A DNA stretch of 64,000 nucleotides from Herbiconiux sp. (GTDB lineage Bacteria > Actinomycetota > Actinomycetes > Actinomycetales > Microbacteriaceae), in the NCBI RefSeq assembly GCF_004297105.1, contig NZ_SCVE01000018.1:324668-388667 (forward strand). The letters run 5' to 3'. Both the position numbers and the translations under genes were made by a program. The notes under the pieces were generated by a model. That model was not told the origin of the DNA. It did not search any database and saw only the letters and a list, made by a program, of their open reading frames with translations. Shown here piece by piece: positions 1-8,885 of the stretch; the first letter of the stretch is position 1, and each line of letters starts with the position of its first letter.

Positions 1-2
1 AG

Positions 3-470
3 CAGTACGGGCTGGCGGTCACCCCGATGGACGCGATCGACGACCCGTTCACGCGCACGGGGGCAGGCATGGGGGCGACGGGTTCGTACGGCGGCACGGT
101 GCCGCCGGGGCCGGCCTACCCGACGGGCGGTGTTCCTCTGGCGGGCACGGTGCCGGGGGGCGCGGTCGGCACGGGGCCCGCGACGGGTGCGACCGAACCG
201 CCGACCACGCCGTATCCGTATGCGCCGGCCCCGCAGACCGCGCCCACGGTCGCCTACGCCCCGCAGCCACCCACCACGCCCACGGTCGCCTACGCCCAGC
301 CTTCCGGTGCGCCACTGGAGTCGACCGTGCGCCGGGCCCCTGCTCCGAGCACCGCCCCCGTGTACACCGCGGAGGCACGCCGCCGCCCGCGCTGGCCCGG
401 TGTCGTGCTCGACCTCGTGCTGGTGCTCGGCGTCGCCGGGGCCGCCGCGTACCTGGTGTTCGGCGGCTGA
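3..470 (+). CDS. C-terminal part of a proline-rich single-pass membrane protein (5' partial)
   Basis: The reading frame is open from the first bases of the window, so the start lies upstream. What is visible is a low-complexity region rich in Pro, Thr, Ala, Gly and Tyr, including two copies of the motif PTVAYA, followed by a basic stretch (RRRPRW) and one hydrophobic helix of about 22 residues at the extreme C-terminus. The topology suggests a cytoplasmic disordered arm on a tail-anchored or single-pass membrane protein. It sits 135 bp upstream of the type VII secretion ATPase on the same strand and may belong to that locus. Membrane-anchored kinases or phosphatases can end this way, but no catalytic domain is in view, so no function is assigned. 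Confidence 0.6.
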   Translation, partial: QYGLAVTPMDAIDDPFTRTGAGMGATGSYGGTVPPGPAYPTGGVPLAGTVPGGAVGTGPATGATEPPTTPYPYAPAPQTAPTVAYAPQPPTTPTVAYAQPSGAPLESTVRRAPAPSTAPVYTAEARRRPRWPGVVLDLVLVLGVAGAAAYLVFGG

Positions 471-605
471 GATGACCTGTGCGAGCCGCTCCCGCCTCGC
501 CGGTGACGTGTGCGCGCGGGCGGGAGCCCCTGACCCGTCCGAGAGGGTCGCCGTCGGGCAGACGGATGCGCCCCAGGGCGGATCCGCGGCCGGAGGTGGG
601 CGGCC

Positions 606-3600
606 GTGAAGCTCAAATTCACTCTGCAGCGGGCCGACTCCTCCGTCGCCGACATCGTGGTGACCACCGACGCCACCGCCTCCGTCGGTGACATCGCCAC
701 CGCGATCGCACTGGCCGACACCTCGATGCCCCTCCCGGCCACGACCGCACCTCCGCCACCGCGAGCCCCCGACCGCTCCGCCACCGCCCCGGCGTTCCCG
801 GCCACCGCATCCGTCTCGCCACCGCCGGTCCCGCCGCGCCCCGAGTTCACCCTCGTCTCCTCGCCGCCGGCCTTCGCACGCGAGACGACGCTGGCGCCGT
901 CGACCCCGATCGGAGAGGCCGAGATCGGCTCGGGGTACAGCATCCGTATCGCCCGGGTCGCGTCGCCGGGGCCGTCGGCGGCTGCCGGAGCCCCCGCCGC
1001 CGCAATCGCACGCGTGATCTCGGGCCCGGATGCCGGCCGCGAGTTCCCCCTCGCCCTCGGTGAGAGCACGATCGGCCGCGACCCCTCGTGCACGATCACG
1101 CTGCACGACCCCCTGGCCTCGAAAGTGCACGCGAAGGTGATCGTCACCGACACCATCGAGGTGGCCGACCTCAACTCCGCGAACGGGCTGCTGATCGACG
1201 GTGGCATCGTCACCCGCGTGGCCGTCGACGAGCACCAGACCGTCACGATCGGCGACACCGAGCTCGGCTTCCGGCACCTGGGCACCGCGCGCGAGACGCG
1301 CCCCTCGGAGCGCGGCGGCATCCTGCCCTTCAATCGCGCACCACGGGTGGAACGGCGCTATCCGGGCCGCACCTTCACCACGCCACTCGCCCCGGCCGAG
1401 CCCGACAAGGCGCGCTTCCCGTGGATCTCGCTCGTCGCGCCACTCATCACGGGCGTGGCCATGTACGCGCTCTTCCAGAGCCCGTTCGCCCTGCTGTTCG
1501 TGGCGCTCGCGCCCATCCTCGTGCTCGGCAGCTACGTCGACGGCGGCATGAACCGCCGGCGCCGGCTCGAACGGGACACCGAACGCTTCGACACCGAACT
1601 CCACGACCTCACGGTCGAGCTGGCCGAGGAGGTGCCCCGGGAACGAGCCGCCCGCGCGTCCGAGGCGCCCGCCACGGCCGAGGTCTACGCCGACGCGATG
1701 CAGCTCGGACCTCTGCTCTGGACCCGCCGCCCCGAGCACTGGTCGTTCCTCACCGTGCGCTTGGGCCTCGGCACCCTCGAGAGCCGCAACACCGTCGAGA
1801 AGGCATCGAGCGACGACGCGCGATCGATCCTCGAGCTGCGCCTTCGCGCCGAGGCGGCTCTCGCGCCCTTCGAGCGCATCGCGGATGTGCCCCTGGTCGA
1901 GAACGCCCGCTCGAGCGGTGCCATCGGCATCGCGGGCCGTCGGGAGGCGTCAGCGGATGTCGCCCGCGCGCTCCTCGTGCAGCTCATCGGTCTGCACTCC
2001 CCCGCCGAGGTCGCCGTCGCCGCCCTGACGAGCGCCTCCTGGTCGCCCGAGTTCGCCTGGCTCGGCTGGCTGCCGCACACCTCGTCGCCCCAGTCCCCGC
2101 TCGGCGACCAGGTGCACCTCGCCGACAGCGCGGCCACCGGACAGGCGCTGCTCTCGTCGCTCGAGGCGCTCGTGGAGGCGCGCACCGCCGGTGCGGCATC
2201 CGAGCGCGGTGCGATCGCCGACGACGACAGCGTTCTGGCCGAGGGGAAGAAGGTGGGCCGCGCGGGCTCGGCCGGTTCGAGCGCCGGCCGGCCCGCGCCC
2301 TCTCTCGTGGTGATCGTCACCGACGACGCGCCGGTCGATCGCGCCCGGCTCGTGCAGATGGTGGAGCGCGCCGCCGACGCCGAGGTGCACATCGTCTGGA
2401 TCGCGCCCACCGCGCGCGATCTGCCCGCCGTGTGTCGCAGCTGGATCGACGTCTCGACCGGAACCGACGACGCGCGGGTCGCCCTCGTCCGGCTCGGCGA
2501 TGTCGTCACCGGGGTTCGCACCGAGCGGGTGGACGTGCCGCAGGCCACTGCCCTGGCCCGGCGGCTGGCTCCCCTCGTGGATTCGGGAGCCCGCATCCTG
2601 GATGCCAGCGACCTGCCACCCTCGGTGTCGTTCCTCTCGCTCGTGGGCCAGGACGTCGCCGAGTCGGCTGCGGCGGTGATCGACCGGTGGCAGCAGAACG
2701 ACTCCCTCACGGGATCGATCGGTGACGGCAGCCGGATCGATCAGGGAACCCCCGCCCCGATTCTCGCGGTGCCTCTGGCGCCGCGGCGCGCCGGCAGCCT
2801 CCGTGCCCTCGTGGGGGTGGCCGGTGCCGATTCCCTCCACCTCGACCTGCGCACGCAGGGCCCACACGCACTGGTCGGCGGAACGACCGGCTCCGGCAAG
2901 TCGGAGTTCCTGCAGGCCTGGGTGCTCGGCATGGCCCTGGAGTACAGCCCCGACCGCGTCACCTTCCTCTTCGTCGACTACAAGGGCGGCTCGGCCTTCG
3001 CCGAGTGCGTCGCGCTTCCGCACTCCGTGGGTCTCGTCACCGACCTCAGCCCGCACCTCGTGCGCCGAGCGCTCACGAGCCTGCGCGCCGAGCTGCAGTA
3101 CCGTGAGCGCCTCCTCGGCCGCAAGAAGGCGAAAGACCTGATCGAGCTCGAGAAGCGAGGCGACCCCGAATGCCCGCCCGCCCTGGTGCTGGTGATCGAC
3201 GAGTTCGCCGCGCTCGCCTCCGACGTGCCCGAGTTCGTCGACGGCGTGGTCGACATCGCTCAGCGCGGCCGCTCGCTCGGCATCCACCTCATCATGGCCA
3301 CGCAACGGCCGGCGGGCGTGATCAAAGACAACCTGCGCGCCAACACCAACCTGCGCGTCGCGCTCCGGATGGCCGACGAGCACGACTCCTCCGACGTCAT
3401 CGGCGACAAGACGGCCGCGGGCTTCGATCCGTCCGTGCCGGGGCGCGGCATCGCGAAGACGGGCCCGGGCAAGGTCACCGGGTTCCAGACCGCCTACATC
3501 GGCGGGTGGACGAAGCGCGGCCCCGAGCGGGCGGCGGTGAAAGTGGCCGAACTGCGCTTCGGCGCCGAGATCATCTGGGAGCCGCGCAGTGTGGGCACGC

Positions 3601-5303
3601 CCACCCCGACGGCCGACGAACTCGGCCCCACCGACGAGGCACGACTCGTGGCCACCATCGGCACGGCGGCGGTCGCCGCAGAGGTCGTTCCCCCGAGGCG
3701 CCCGTGGCTCGACGAGCTCGCTCCCGCCTACGACCTCGCGGAGTGGAACGTCGACTCGGATGCCGCGCTCCCCCTCGCCCTCACCGACGTGCCCGAGCAC
3801 CAGCAGCAGGCGATCGCCTCGTTCCTGCCCGACGTCGACGGCCACCTCGCCGTCTACGGCACCGGAGGCTCGGGCAAGACCGTGCTGCTGCGCACCCTCG
3901 CCGCCGCCGCGGGACTGGCCCGGATCTCGGGAGCCGCGGCATCCGGCCCCGTCGACGTGTACGCGCTCGACTTCGCCGGCGGCGGGCTGCGGATGCTCGA
4001 GCAGCTCCCCCAGGTCGGCTCCGTCATCGCGGGCGACGACTCCGAACGCGTGGCCCGCCTCCTCCGCACACTCGGCGAGCTGCTCGACGAGCGAGGCCGG
4101 CTCTTCGCCGAGGTCAACGCCGGTTCGATCGCCGAGTACCGGGCGCTCGCCGGTGCGCCGGAGACCCCGCGCATCCTGCTGCTCATCGACGGCTTCCCCG
4201 TGTTCCGCACCGACTGGGAGGCGGCGTCGGGGCGGTCGGCGCGGTATGCCGACTTCCTGCGCATCCTCGCCGAGGGCCGTCGGCTGGGGGTGCACGTGGC
4301 CTTCACGGCCGACCGCCCGGGCAGCGTGCCCACCTCGGTCAGCTCCTCGGTGCCGCGCCGCGTCGTGCTGCGGCTCTCCGACGACTCGGCCTACCTCATG
4401 CTCGACGTGCCCGACGATGTGCTCTCCGCCGCCTCGCCGGCGGGCCGCGCCGTGATCGACGGGCACGAAGGGCAGGTCGCCGTGCTCGGCGGCGAGCGCA
4501 GCGTCGTCGCCCAGGCCGACGCCGTCACCTCCCTCGCCGAGCGGATGCGCGCAGCCGGCGTGCCGGATGTCGCCCCGGTGCGCTCCCTGCCCGCCGAGAT
4601 CCCGATCGCGACGCTGCCCCACCACCTCGCGGGCCGCCCCGTCATCGGCGTCTCGGACGACACGCTCGCGCCCATGGGCTTCGAACCGACCGGGGCGATG
4701 GTGCTGGCCGGCCCGCCGGCGAGCGGCCGCAGCTCCGCGCTGCTGGCGCTCGCTCAGTCGCTGCAGCGTGCGGAGCCCGCCATCCGGGTGTTCTACCTCG
4801 GCCATCGCCGCTCGTCGCTCGTCTCCGCCTTCGACTGGGCGGGCACCGCCACCGACCCGGATGCCGTAGCCGGCCTGGCCCGCACCCTCCGTGACGAGGT
4901 GACCGCATCCGACCCCGATGCCCCCTCCACCGGCCGCATCGTGGTTCTCATCGAGAGCCTCGGCGACTTCCTCTCGACCCCGGCCGACTCGCCTCTCGTC
5001 GACCTGATCAAGACCGTCAAGCGCAGCGACCACCTGCTCGTCGCCGAGGCGGAGACCAGCGCCTGGGTGTCGTCGTGGCCGCTGTTCGCCGAGATCAAGA
5101 ACACCCGCCGCGGCATCCTGCTGCAGCCCGAGCCCGCCGAGGGCGAGACGATCCTGCGCACGAGCCTGCCGCGGGTGGCCCGCTCCGAGTTCCCGCCCGG
5201 CCGCGGCTACTACGTGGCGGGCACACCCGTGCGCCTCCAGCTGCCGCTGCCGGCCGCCGCCACCGACTCCACTTCCGTTCCCCTGCTCACGATCCGCACG
5301 TAG
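606..5303 (+). CDS. EssC/EccC-like type VII secretion ATPase (FHA + three FtsK/SpoIIIE domains)
   Basis: Predicted motor of a type VII (ESX/Ess) secretion machine in the cytoplasmic membrane; it would engage WXG100 substrates. The 1565 residues read, in order: a ubiquitin-like start (about 1-40), a proline-rich linker, an FHA domain (about 137-215, with GRDPSC at about 156), two adjacent membrane segments (about 273-313), then three FtsK-type ATPase domains. Walker A motifs are GGTTGSGKS at about 758 and GTGGSGKT at about 1084; the third, GPPASGRSS at about 1368, has Arg in place of the Lys and is probably inactive. An FHA plus triple ATPase layout resembles firmicute EssC more than split mycobacterial EccCa/EccCb. 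GTG start chosen because GGAGGTGGG ends five bases upstream. WXG100-like genes follow directly. Confidence 0.92.
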   Translation: MKLKFTLQRADSSVADIVVTTDATASVGDIATAIALADTSMPLPATTAPPPPRAPDRSATAPAFPATASVSPPPVPPRPEFTLVSSPPAFARETTLAPSTPIGEAEIGSGYSIRIARVASPGPSAAAGAPAAAIARVISGPDAGREFPLALGESTIGRDPSCTITLHDPLASKVHAKVIVTDTIEVADLNSANGLLIDGGIVTRVAVDEHQTVTIGDTELGFRHLGTARETRPSERGGILPFNRAPRVERRYPGRTFTTPLAPAEPDKARFPWISLVAPLITGVAMYALFQSPFALLFVALAPILVLGSYVDGGMNRRRRLERDTERFDTELHDLTVELAEEVPRERAARASEAPATAEVYADAMQLGPLLWTRRPEHWSFLTVRLGLGTLESRNTVEKASSDDARSILELRLRAEAALAPFERIADVPLVENARSSGAIGIAGRREASADVARALLVQLIGLHSPAEVAVAALTSASWSPEFAWLGWLPHTSSPQSPLGDQVHLADSAATGQALLSSLEALVEARTAGAASERGAIADDDSVLAEGKKVGRAGSAGSSAGRPAPSLVVIVTDDAPVDRARLVQMVERAADAEVHIVWIAPTARDLPAVCRSWIDVSTGTDDARVALVRLGDVVTGVRTERVDVPQATALARRLAPLVDSGARILDASDLPPSVSFLSLVGQDVAESAAAVIDRWQQNDSLTGSIGDGSRIDQGTPAPILAVPLAPRRAGSLRALVGVAGADSLHLDLRTQGPHALVGGTTGSGKSEFLQAWVLGMALEYSPDRVTFLFVDYKGGSAFAECVALPHSVGLVTDLSPHLVRRALTSLRAELQYRERLLGRKKAKDLIELEKRGDPECPPALVLVIDEFAALASDVPEFVDGVVDIAQRGRSLGIHLIMATQRPAGVIKDNLRANTNLRVALRMADEHDSSDVIGDKTAAGFDPSVPGRGIAKTGPGKVTGFQTAYIGGWTKRGPERAAVKVAELRFGAEIIWEPRSVGTPTPTADELGPTDEARLVATIGTAAVAAEVVPPRRPWLDELAPAYDLAEWNVDSDAALPLALTDVPEHQQQAIASFLPDVDGHLAVYGTGGSGKTVLLRTLAAAAGLARISGAAASGPVDVYALDFAGGGLRMLEQLPQVGSVIAGDDSERVARLLRTLGELLDERGRLFAEVNAGSIAEYRALAGAPETPRILLLIDGFPVFRTDWEAASGRSARYADFLRILAEGRRLGVHVAFTADRPGSVPTSVSSSVPRRVVLRLSDDSAYLMLDVPDDVLSAASPAGRAVIDGHEGQVAVLGGERSVVAQADAVTSLAERMRAAGVPDVAPVRSLPAEIPIATLPHHLAGRPVIGVSDDTLAPMGFEPTGAMVLAGPPASGRSSALLALAQSLQRAEPAIRVFYLGHRRSSLVSAFDWAGTATDPDAVAGLARTLRDEVTASDPDAPSTGRIVVLIESLGDFLSTPADSPLVDLIKTVKRSDHLLVAEAETSAWVSSWPLFAEIKNTRRGILLQPEPAEGETILRTSLPRVARSEFPPGRGYYVAGTPVRLQLPLPAAATDSTSVPLLTIRT

Positions 5304-5350
5304 TCCCCATCCACAGAACCGCACCACCGACACCACGAAGGAGTTCCACC

Positions 5351-5647
5351 ATGGCGAATCTCAACGTCACCTACGAGGAGATGACCGAAGCCGCTCAGCG
5401 CCTCGACGCGGGCCGTGACCAGATGACCTCGACCCTCACCGATCTGCGCCGGCTCATCGACCAGCTGGTCGCGGGCGGGTTCCAGACCCAGCTGGCCTCC
5501 GGCGCCTTCGACGAGACCTACGAGAAGTTCACCTCGGGCACCACGCAGGCCGTCGAGGGACTGCAGGGGCTCTCCCAGTTCCTGCGTTCGGCCTCCGAGG
5601 CCATGCAGAAGACCGACGAGGAGCTCGCCAAGGCCATCAGGAACTAG
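5351..5647 (+). CDS. WXG100-superfamily protein (EsxA-like) lacking tryptophan
   Basis: A 98-residue, almost wholly helical protein of the size expected for WXG100 secretion substrates, encoded 47 bp after the secretion ATPase. Two helices flank a turn at about residues 40-50 (VAGGFQTQLASGAF). The turn keeps the family's small residues and Phe but has no W-x-G; the protein contains no tryptophan at all. The C-terminal helix (SASEAMQKTDEELAKAI) resembles the family's export region, although a clear YxxxD/E motif is not seen. The ATG is preceded by GAAGGAG at a good distance, and the in-frame extension upstream overlaps the ATPase gene and is rejected. Probably forms a dimer that is secreted or acts as a chaperone for the large downstream protein (inference). 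Confidence 0.85.
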   Translation: MANLNVTYEEMTEAAQRLDAGRDQMTSTLTDLRRLIDQLVAGGFQTQLASGAFDETYEKFTSGTTQAVEGLQGLSQFLRSASEAMQKTDEELAKAIRN

Positions 5648-5650
5648 GCG

Positions 5651-5941
5651 ATGGCCGATCTGCGCGTCGACACCGATCTGCTGCACGAACTCGACTCCGC
5701 CCTGAAACTCATCGTGAACACGCTCGACTCGGCCGGTGGCATGAGCCGGTCGACGTCGCACGCGGTGGGCGACGGCGACCTCGCGGGCGTGGTGATCGAC
5801 TTCGCCGACGACTGGGAGGACACCCGTGACGACATGCTCGAGGCTGTGCGCAACATCAGCGACGCCGTGCACATGATCACCGACGCGTTCGACACGCTCG
5901 ACTCCGAGCTCGTGAAGAGTCTGCTGGGCCGGCATGGCTGA
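5651..5941 (+). CDS. Small helical protein of the type VII secretion locus
   Basis: A 96-residue acidic, helix-rich protein encoded three bases after the WXG100-like gene. It has the two-helix proportions of the ESX small-protein fold: an N-terminal helix (about 5-30), a Gly/Ser/Asp-rich turn, and a long second helix with heptad-like hydrophobic spacing (about 45-92). The only tryptophan is in DDWEDTRDD, which does not form W-x-G. Its stop codon lies inside the start region of the next gene (ATGGCTGA shared), implying translational coupling. I infer a helical-hairpin partner for the EsxA-like protein or for the large downstream protein; the assignment rests on size, composition and context, not on a recognised motif. 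Confidence 0.72.
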   Translation: MADLRVDTDLLHELDSALKLIVNTLDSAGGMSRSTSHAVGDGDLAGVVIDFADDWEDTRDDMLEAVRNISDAVHMITDAFDTLDSELVKSLLGRHG

Positions 5942-7532
5942 TCTCGGCCCACTCCCCGGCGACCCCGACATCGTGCTGCGCGACGCCACCCAGTATCTCC
6001 GCGCGGCCGAGGCCATCGCGCAGGCCGCCGACCAGCTGCGGCAGCTCTCGAGCGACCGCTTCCGCAGCCAGGCCGTCGACGCCATCGTGGGGTCGGCGGC
6101 GGATGCGGCGGGCACCATCACCGAGGCCCACCACCGCTACTCGGAGGCGGCCCAGGCGCTGCTCGACTACGCCACCCCCATGCGCGAGGCGCACGACCGC
6201 GCGAATGCGCTCACGGCGATGAACCGCGATCTCGTCGATCGCGCGAACGCCTTGCGCTACCAGGTCGAGGACGCCGACCGGCAGGCCCAGGCGCCCGGCC
6301 CCGACCAGGTTCTGGCGATCGCGCACGCTCAGCAGCTGCACCAGGAGTGGGACGCGCTCGCCCAGCAGATGAGCCAGGCCGAGTCGGAGTGGAACGCCGC
6401 CCGCGACCTGATGCACCAGGCCGCGCGAGCGGCCGCATCCCGCATTCACGACGGCAACGAGTTCGGCGACCTCAACGACAGCTTCTGGGACGACCTCGGC
6501 GACCTGTTCGACATCGTGAAACTGGTGGCGAACATCGTCTCGGTGGTGCTCAAGATCGTGTCGCTCGTGCTGACGGTGCTCGCCGTGGTGTTCGCGGTGC
6601 TCGCTGTGTTCTTCCCGCTGCTGGCGGTGATCTCGGCGGCGCTGTTCCTCTATGCGCAGGTGGTGAACATCGCGATCGCCATCCTGGCGCTGCTGCAGTT
6701 CGCGATGAACGGGTTCCACCTGCTCGACCTCGTGCTCGCGGGCGTCGCGGTTCTCGCCGCATTCGGCGGGGCGGCGCTCGGCAGCGCGCTGGGGGCGGCG
6801 GCGCGAGCGGCCGCATCCGGAGCCACGCAGGCGCTCGGCAGCGCCGCGAGCTCGGCCATCGGCGAGATCGCGAAACAGGCGGTGACCTCGGCGGTGGAGT
6901 CGGTCACCGACACGGTCGTCGACGGCGTGCTGGATCTCGGCAGCGCCGAGGCGCGCTCGCTCTACGAATCGCTCGACCCGATCGCGGGCGACTTCCTCGA
7001 CAACGCCTTCGGCTCAGACCTCGAGGGCTTCACGGACACGATGACCGGGCTCGGCGAGAAGGTGGGGGCCGACTTCGCGGAGGGCGTTCAGGCGAGCGGC
7101 CTCGGGAATCTCGTCGATGCGATCGGGGGGATCGCGCGGCCTGGTGCGTCGGCGTTGGGGAGCGTGTACGACTCCGTCTACGACGTGGGTTCTTCGATCG
7201 CCGACACGGTCGGGCAGGTGCGCGACTCCGTGTCGAATGCGCTCTCGCAGGCCTCGAGCGACGCCCTCGGGCCGCTGCTCGGACAGGGGCTGGATGGCGT
7301 CTCGTCGCATCTCTCGCACGACCTGGGCCAGGTGCTCGGCGGGCCCGACGTCGGTGAGACCATCGGTGGAGCGGTGCAGAAGCAGCTCGCCGATGTGATC
7401 GGCGGCCTGCCCGGTGGCGACTCGGTGGCGCACGCGATCGGCGACGAGTTCGGCGGACTCGCACAGCGCGCCTACGACTCGAGCACCGACCCGAAACTGC
7501 TGGCGACGACGGGTGGTGCCTCCCGTGGCTGA
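5934..7532 (+). CDS. Putative type VII-secreted protein with T7SS-signal-like N-terminus and hydrophobic core
   Basis: A 532-residue protein starting eight bases inside the previous gene. The N-terminus (LGPLPGDPDIVLRDATQYL and following helices to about 170) matches the pattern of the putative T7SS signal domain found on large actinobacterial ESX substrates: PGDP followed by amphipathic helices spaced as L-x-x-x-A. Residues about 190-290 are intensely hydrophobic, with several back-to-back membrane-length helices rich in Val, Leu and Ala. The remainder is Gly/Ser/Asp-rich and low in complexity, without an obvious catalytic motif. It could be a membrane-active effector or a structural channel component. 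The following GTG overlaps its stop by eight bases, again GTGGCTGA. Confidence 0.72.
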   Translation: MADLGPLPGDPDIVLRDATQYLRAAEAIAQAADQLRQLSSDRFRSQAVDAIVGSAADAAGTITEAHHRYSEAAQALLDYATPMREAHDRANALTAMNRDLVDRANALRYQVEDADRQAQAPGPDQVLAIAHAQQLHQEWDALAQQMSQAESEWNAARDLMHQAARAAASRIHDGNEFGDLNDSFWDDLGDLFDIVKLVANIVSVVLKIVSLVLTVLAVVFAVLAVFFPLLAVISAALFLYAQVVNIAIAILALLQFAMNGFHLLDLVLAGVAVLAAFGGAALGSALGAAARAAASGATQALGSAASSAIGEIAKQAVTSAVESVTDTVVDGVLDLGSAEARSLYESLDPIAGDFLDNAFGSDLEGFTDTMTGLGEKVGADFAEGVQASGLGNLVDAIGGIARPGASALGSVYDSVYDVGSSIADTVGQVRDSVSNALSQASSDALGPLLGQGLDGVSSHLSHDLGQVLGGPDVGETIGGAVQKQLADVIGGLPGGDSVAHAIGDEFGGLAQRAYDSSTDPKLLATTGGASRG

Positions 7533-8085
7533 GCAGGTCGGCTTCACACTGCGCTTCCCGGAGGGCTGGAGCGAGGTGCCTGCGGCTCCGGATGCGGCGG
7601 CGAGTGCCCGGCGCCGCTTCGTGTTCGCGCCCCGGGAGGCCGCCACCGGCGCCCAGCTCGTGAGGGCGATCGCCTCGATCGAGGTGCGGCCGCGGCGCGG
7701 CATCACGGTGGAGCAGTTGCTGGCCCGTGCGCTGAGCGAGCGCCCCGACGCATCGAGCCCGACCCCTCCGCCCTCGGCGGCGACATCGGGGGCGGTTCCC
7801 GGTGGCTACCGGCTCTGGCGCCGCGAAGCCGACACGGTGGAGCTCGCGGGCCTGCCCTGCGTCGTGGTGCACGACGTGTTCCGGCCGGCGGCCGGCGGGC
7901 ATCCGGCCCTGCAGCAGCGGCTGCTCGTGACGTATTTTCCGCCCGGCGGGGAGGTGGCTGTGCAGTTCACCCTCTCGAGTCCCGACCTGCTCGCCTTCGA
8001 CGACTTCCTCGCCGACGGGCTCGCCATCGCCGCCACTCTGACGCTCAGCGCCCCTCCCATCGACCTGAAACGGACCCCCGCATGA
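7525..8085 (+). CDS. Unknown protein of the type VII secretion locus (first of two related proteins)
   Basis: About 186 residues if translation starts at the GTG overlapping the previous stop codon; a longer in-frame extension exists but lies wholly inside the preceding gene. The N-terminus reads FTLRFPEGWSEVP, an amphipathic beta-strand followed by a Pro-Trp turn, and the next protein begins with a very similar pattern. The rest alternates beta-like strands with a proline/serine-rich linker (about 78-95). No signal peptide or membrane segment is seen, so a cytoplasmic accessory role, for example as a substrate-specific chaperone in the manner of EspG, is possible but unproven. It overlaps the next gene by ATGA. 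Confidence 0.68.
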   Translation: MAEQVGFTLRFPEGWSEVPAAPDAAASARRRFVFAPREAATGAQLVRAIASIEVRPRRGITVEQLLARALSERPDASSPTPPPSAATSGAVPGGYRLWRREADTVELAGLPCVVVHDVFRPAAGGHPALQQRLLVTYFPPGGEVAVQFTLSSPDLLAFDDFLADGLAIAATLTLSAPPIDLKRTPA

Positions 8086-8750
8086 CCACGAGTCCCGAGG
8101 CCGGGCCCGAGGCGAACCCCACGTCCTCCCGGGCGGCGACCGGCTCGACGGAGTTCGGCTTCGACGTGGCACTGCCCGGCACGTGGTGGGCCATCCCGGT
8201 GGCCGACCCGGCCGAGACCGAGCGCGCGGTGGGCGACATCGTGAGCGCCACCATCGGTCGCCGCGATCAGGATGCCCGGCTGCGTGCCGAGCTGCGAGCC
8301 AGGTTCCTGTACGCCGCCGATCGGGCGCGCTCGAGCGGTGCCGTGCAGCTGCACCTCTGCCGCGAGGTGATGCCCGACGTGCCCCTGCCGGCGACCCTCA
8401 CGGTGTACTGGCCGCGGATCGCCCTCCGGGCATCCGATGACCCGGTCGAGGCGCTGAGGGGCGTACTCGGCACCATCACCGAGGCGAGCGATGCGGGTGC
8501 CGAGAACCTCGGCGACGACGACCGCGCGTTCCCGTGCGGGGCCGCCGTGCGGCGCCGCCGCATCGTGACGGCCGAGCCCGGCAGCCCGGAGGAGGGCGTG
8601 CGCACGGTCGAGATCGACTACTGGATCGCCACCCCGTCGCACCGCGTCCTCCTCCTCTCGTTCGCGTGCGGCCTCCCCGACCTGGCCGAGCAGTTGGCGT
8701 CCCTCTTCGACCTCGTGGTGACGACCCTGACCTGGACCCCGCGCGCCTGA
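8082..8750 (+). CDS. Unknown protein of the type VII secretion locus (second of two related proteins)
   Basis: A 222-residue protein whose ATG overlaps the previous stop codon by four bases, so the two are probably made together. After a low-complexity start it contains FGFDVALPGTWWAIPV (about 27-42), closely matching FTLRFPEGWSEVP of the upstream protein; both continue with a helix rich in Ala and Arg and then alternating strands. No membrane segment or catalytic motif is recognised. I interpret the two as products of an old duplication acting as cytosolic components of the secretion system. This is the last gene of the apparent operon; the next gene starts 135 bp later. Confidence 0.7.
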   Translation: MTTSPEAGPEANPTSSRAATGSTEFGFDVALPGTWWAIPVADPAETERAVGDIVSATIGRRDQDARLRAELRARFLYAADRARSSGAVQLHLCREVMPDVPLPATLTVYWPRIALRASDDPVEALRGVLGTITEASDAGAENLGDDDRAFPCGAAVRRRRIVTAEPGSPEEGVRTVEIDYWIATPSHRVLLLSFACGLPDLAEQLASLFDLVVTTLTWTPRA

Positions 8751-8885
8751 CCGTCCCGCACCCGTCCCCGACACCTCGAACGTGCGCCGGATCGGCCCCG
8801 GAAGCCCACTTCTTCGACCTCCCCGCGAGCGAGAGCACAGCGGATGCCCTGTGAACGCCCATGTCGGCCCGCTACGGTGGGCCGC

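Noticed and set aside
1950-5336. Long open frame of 1128 codons on the minus strand
   Set aside because: It lies opposite the secretion ATPase, whose domains and motifs are unmistakable. Composition is typical of the antisense of high-GC genes, with no recognisable motif.
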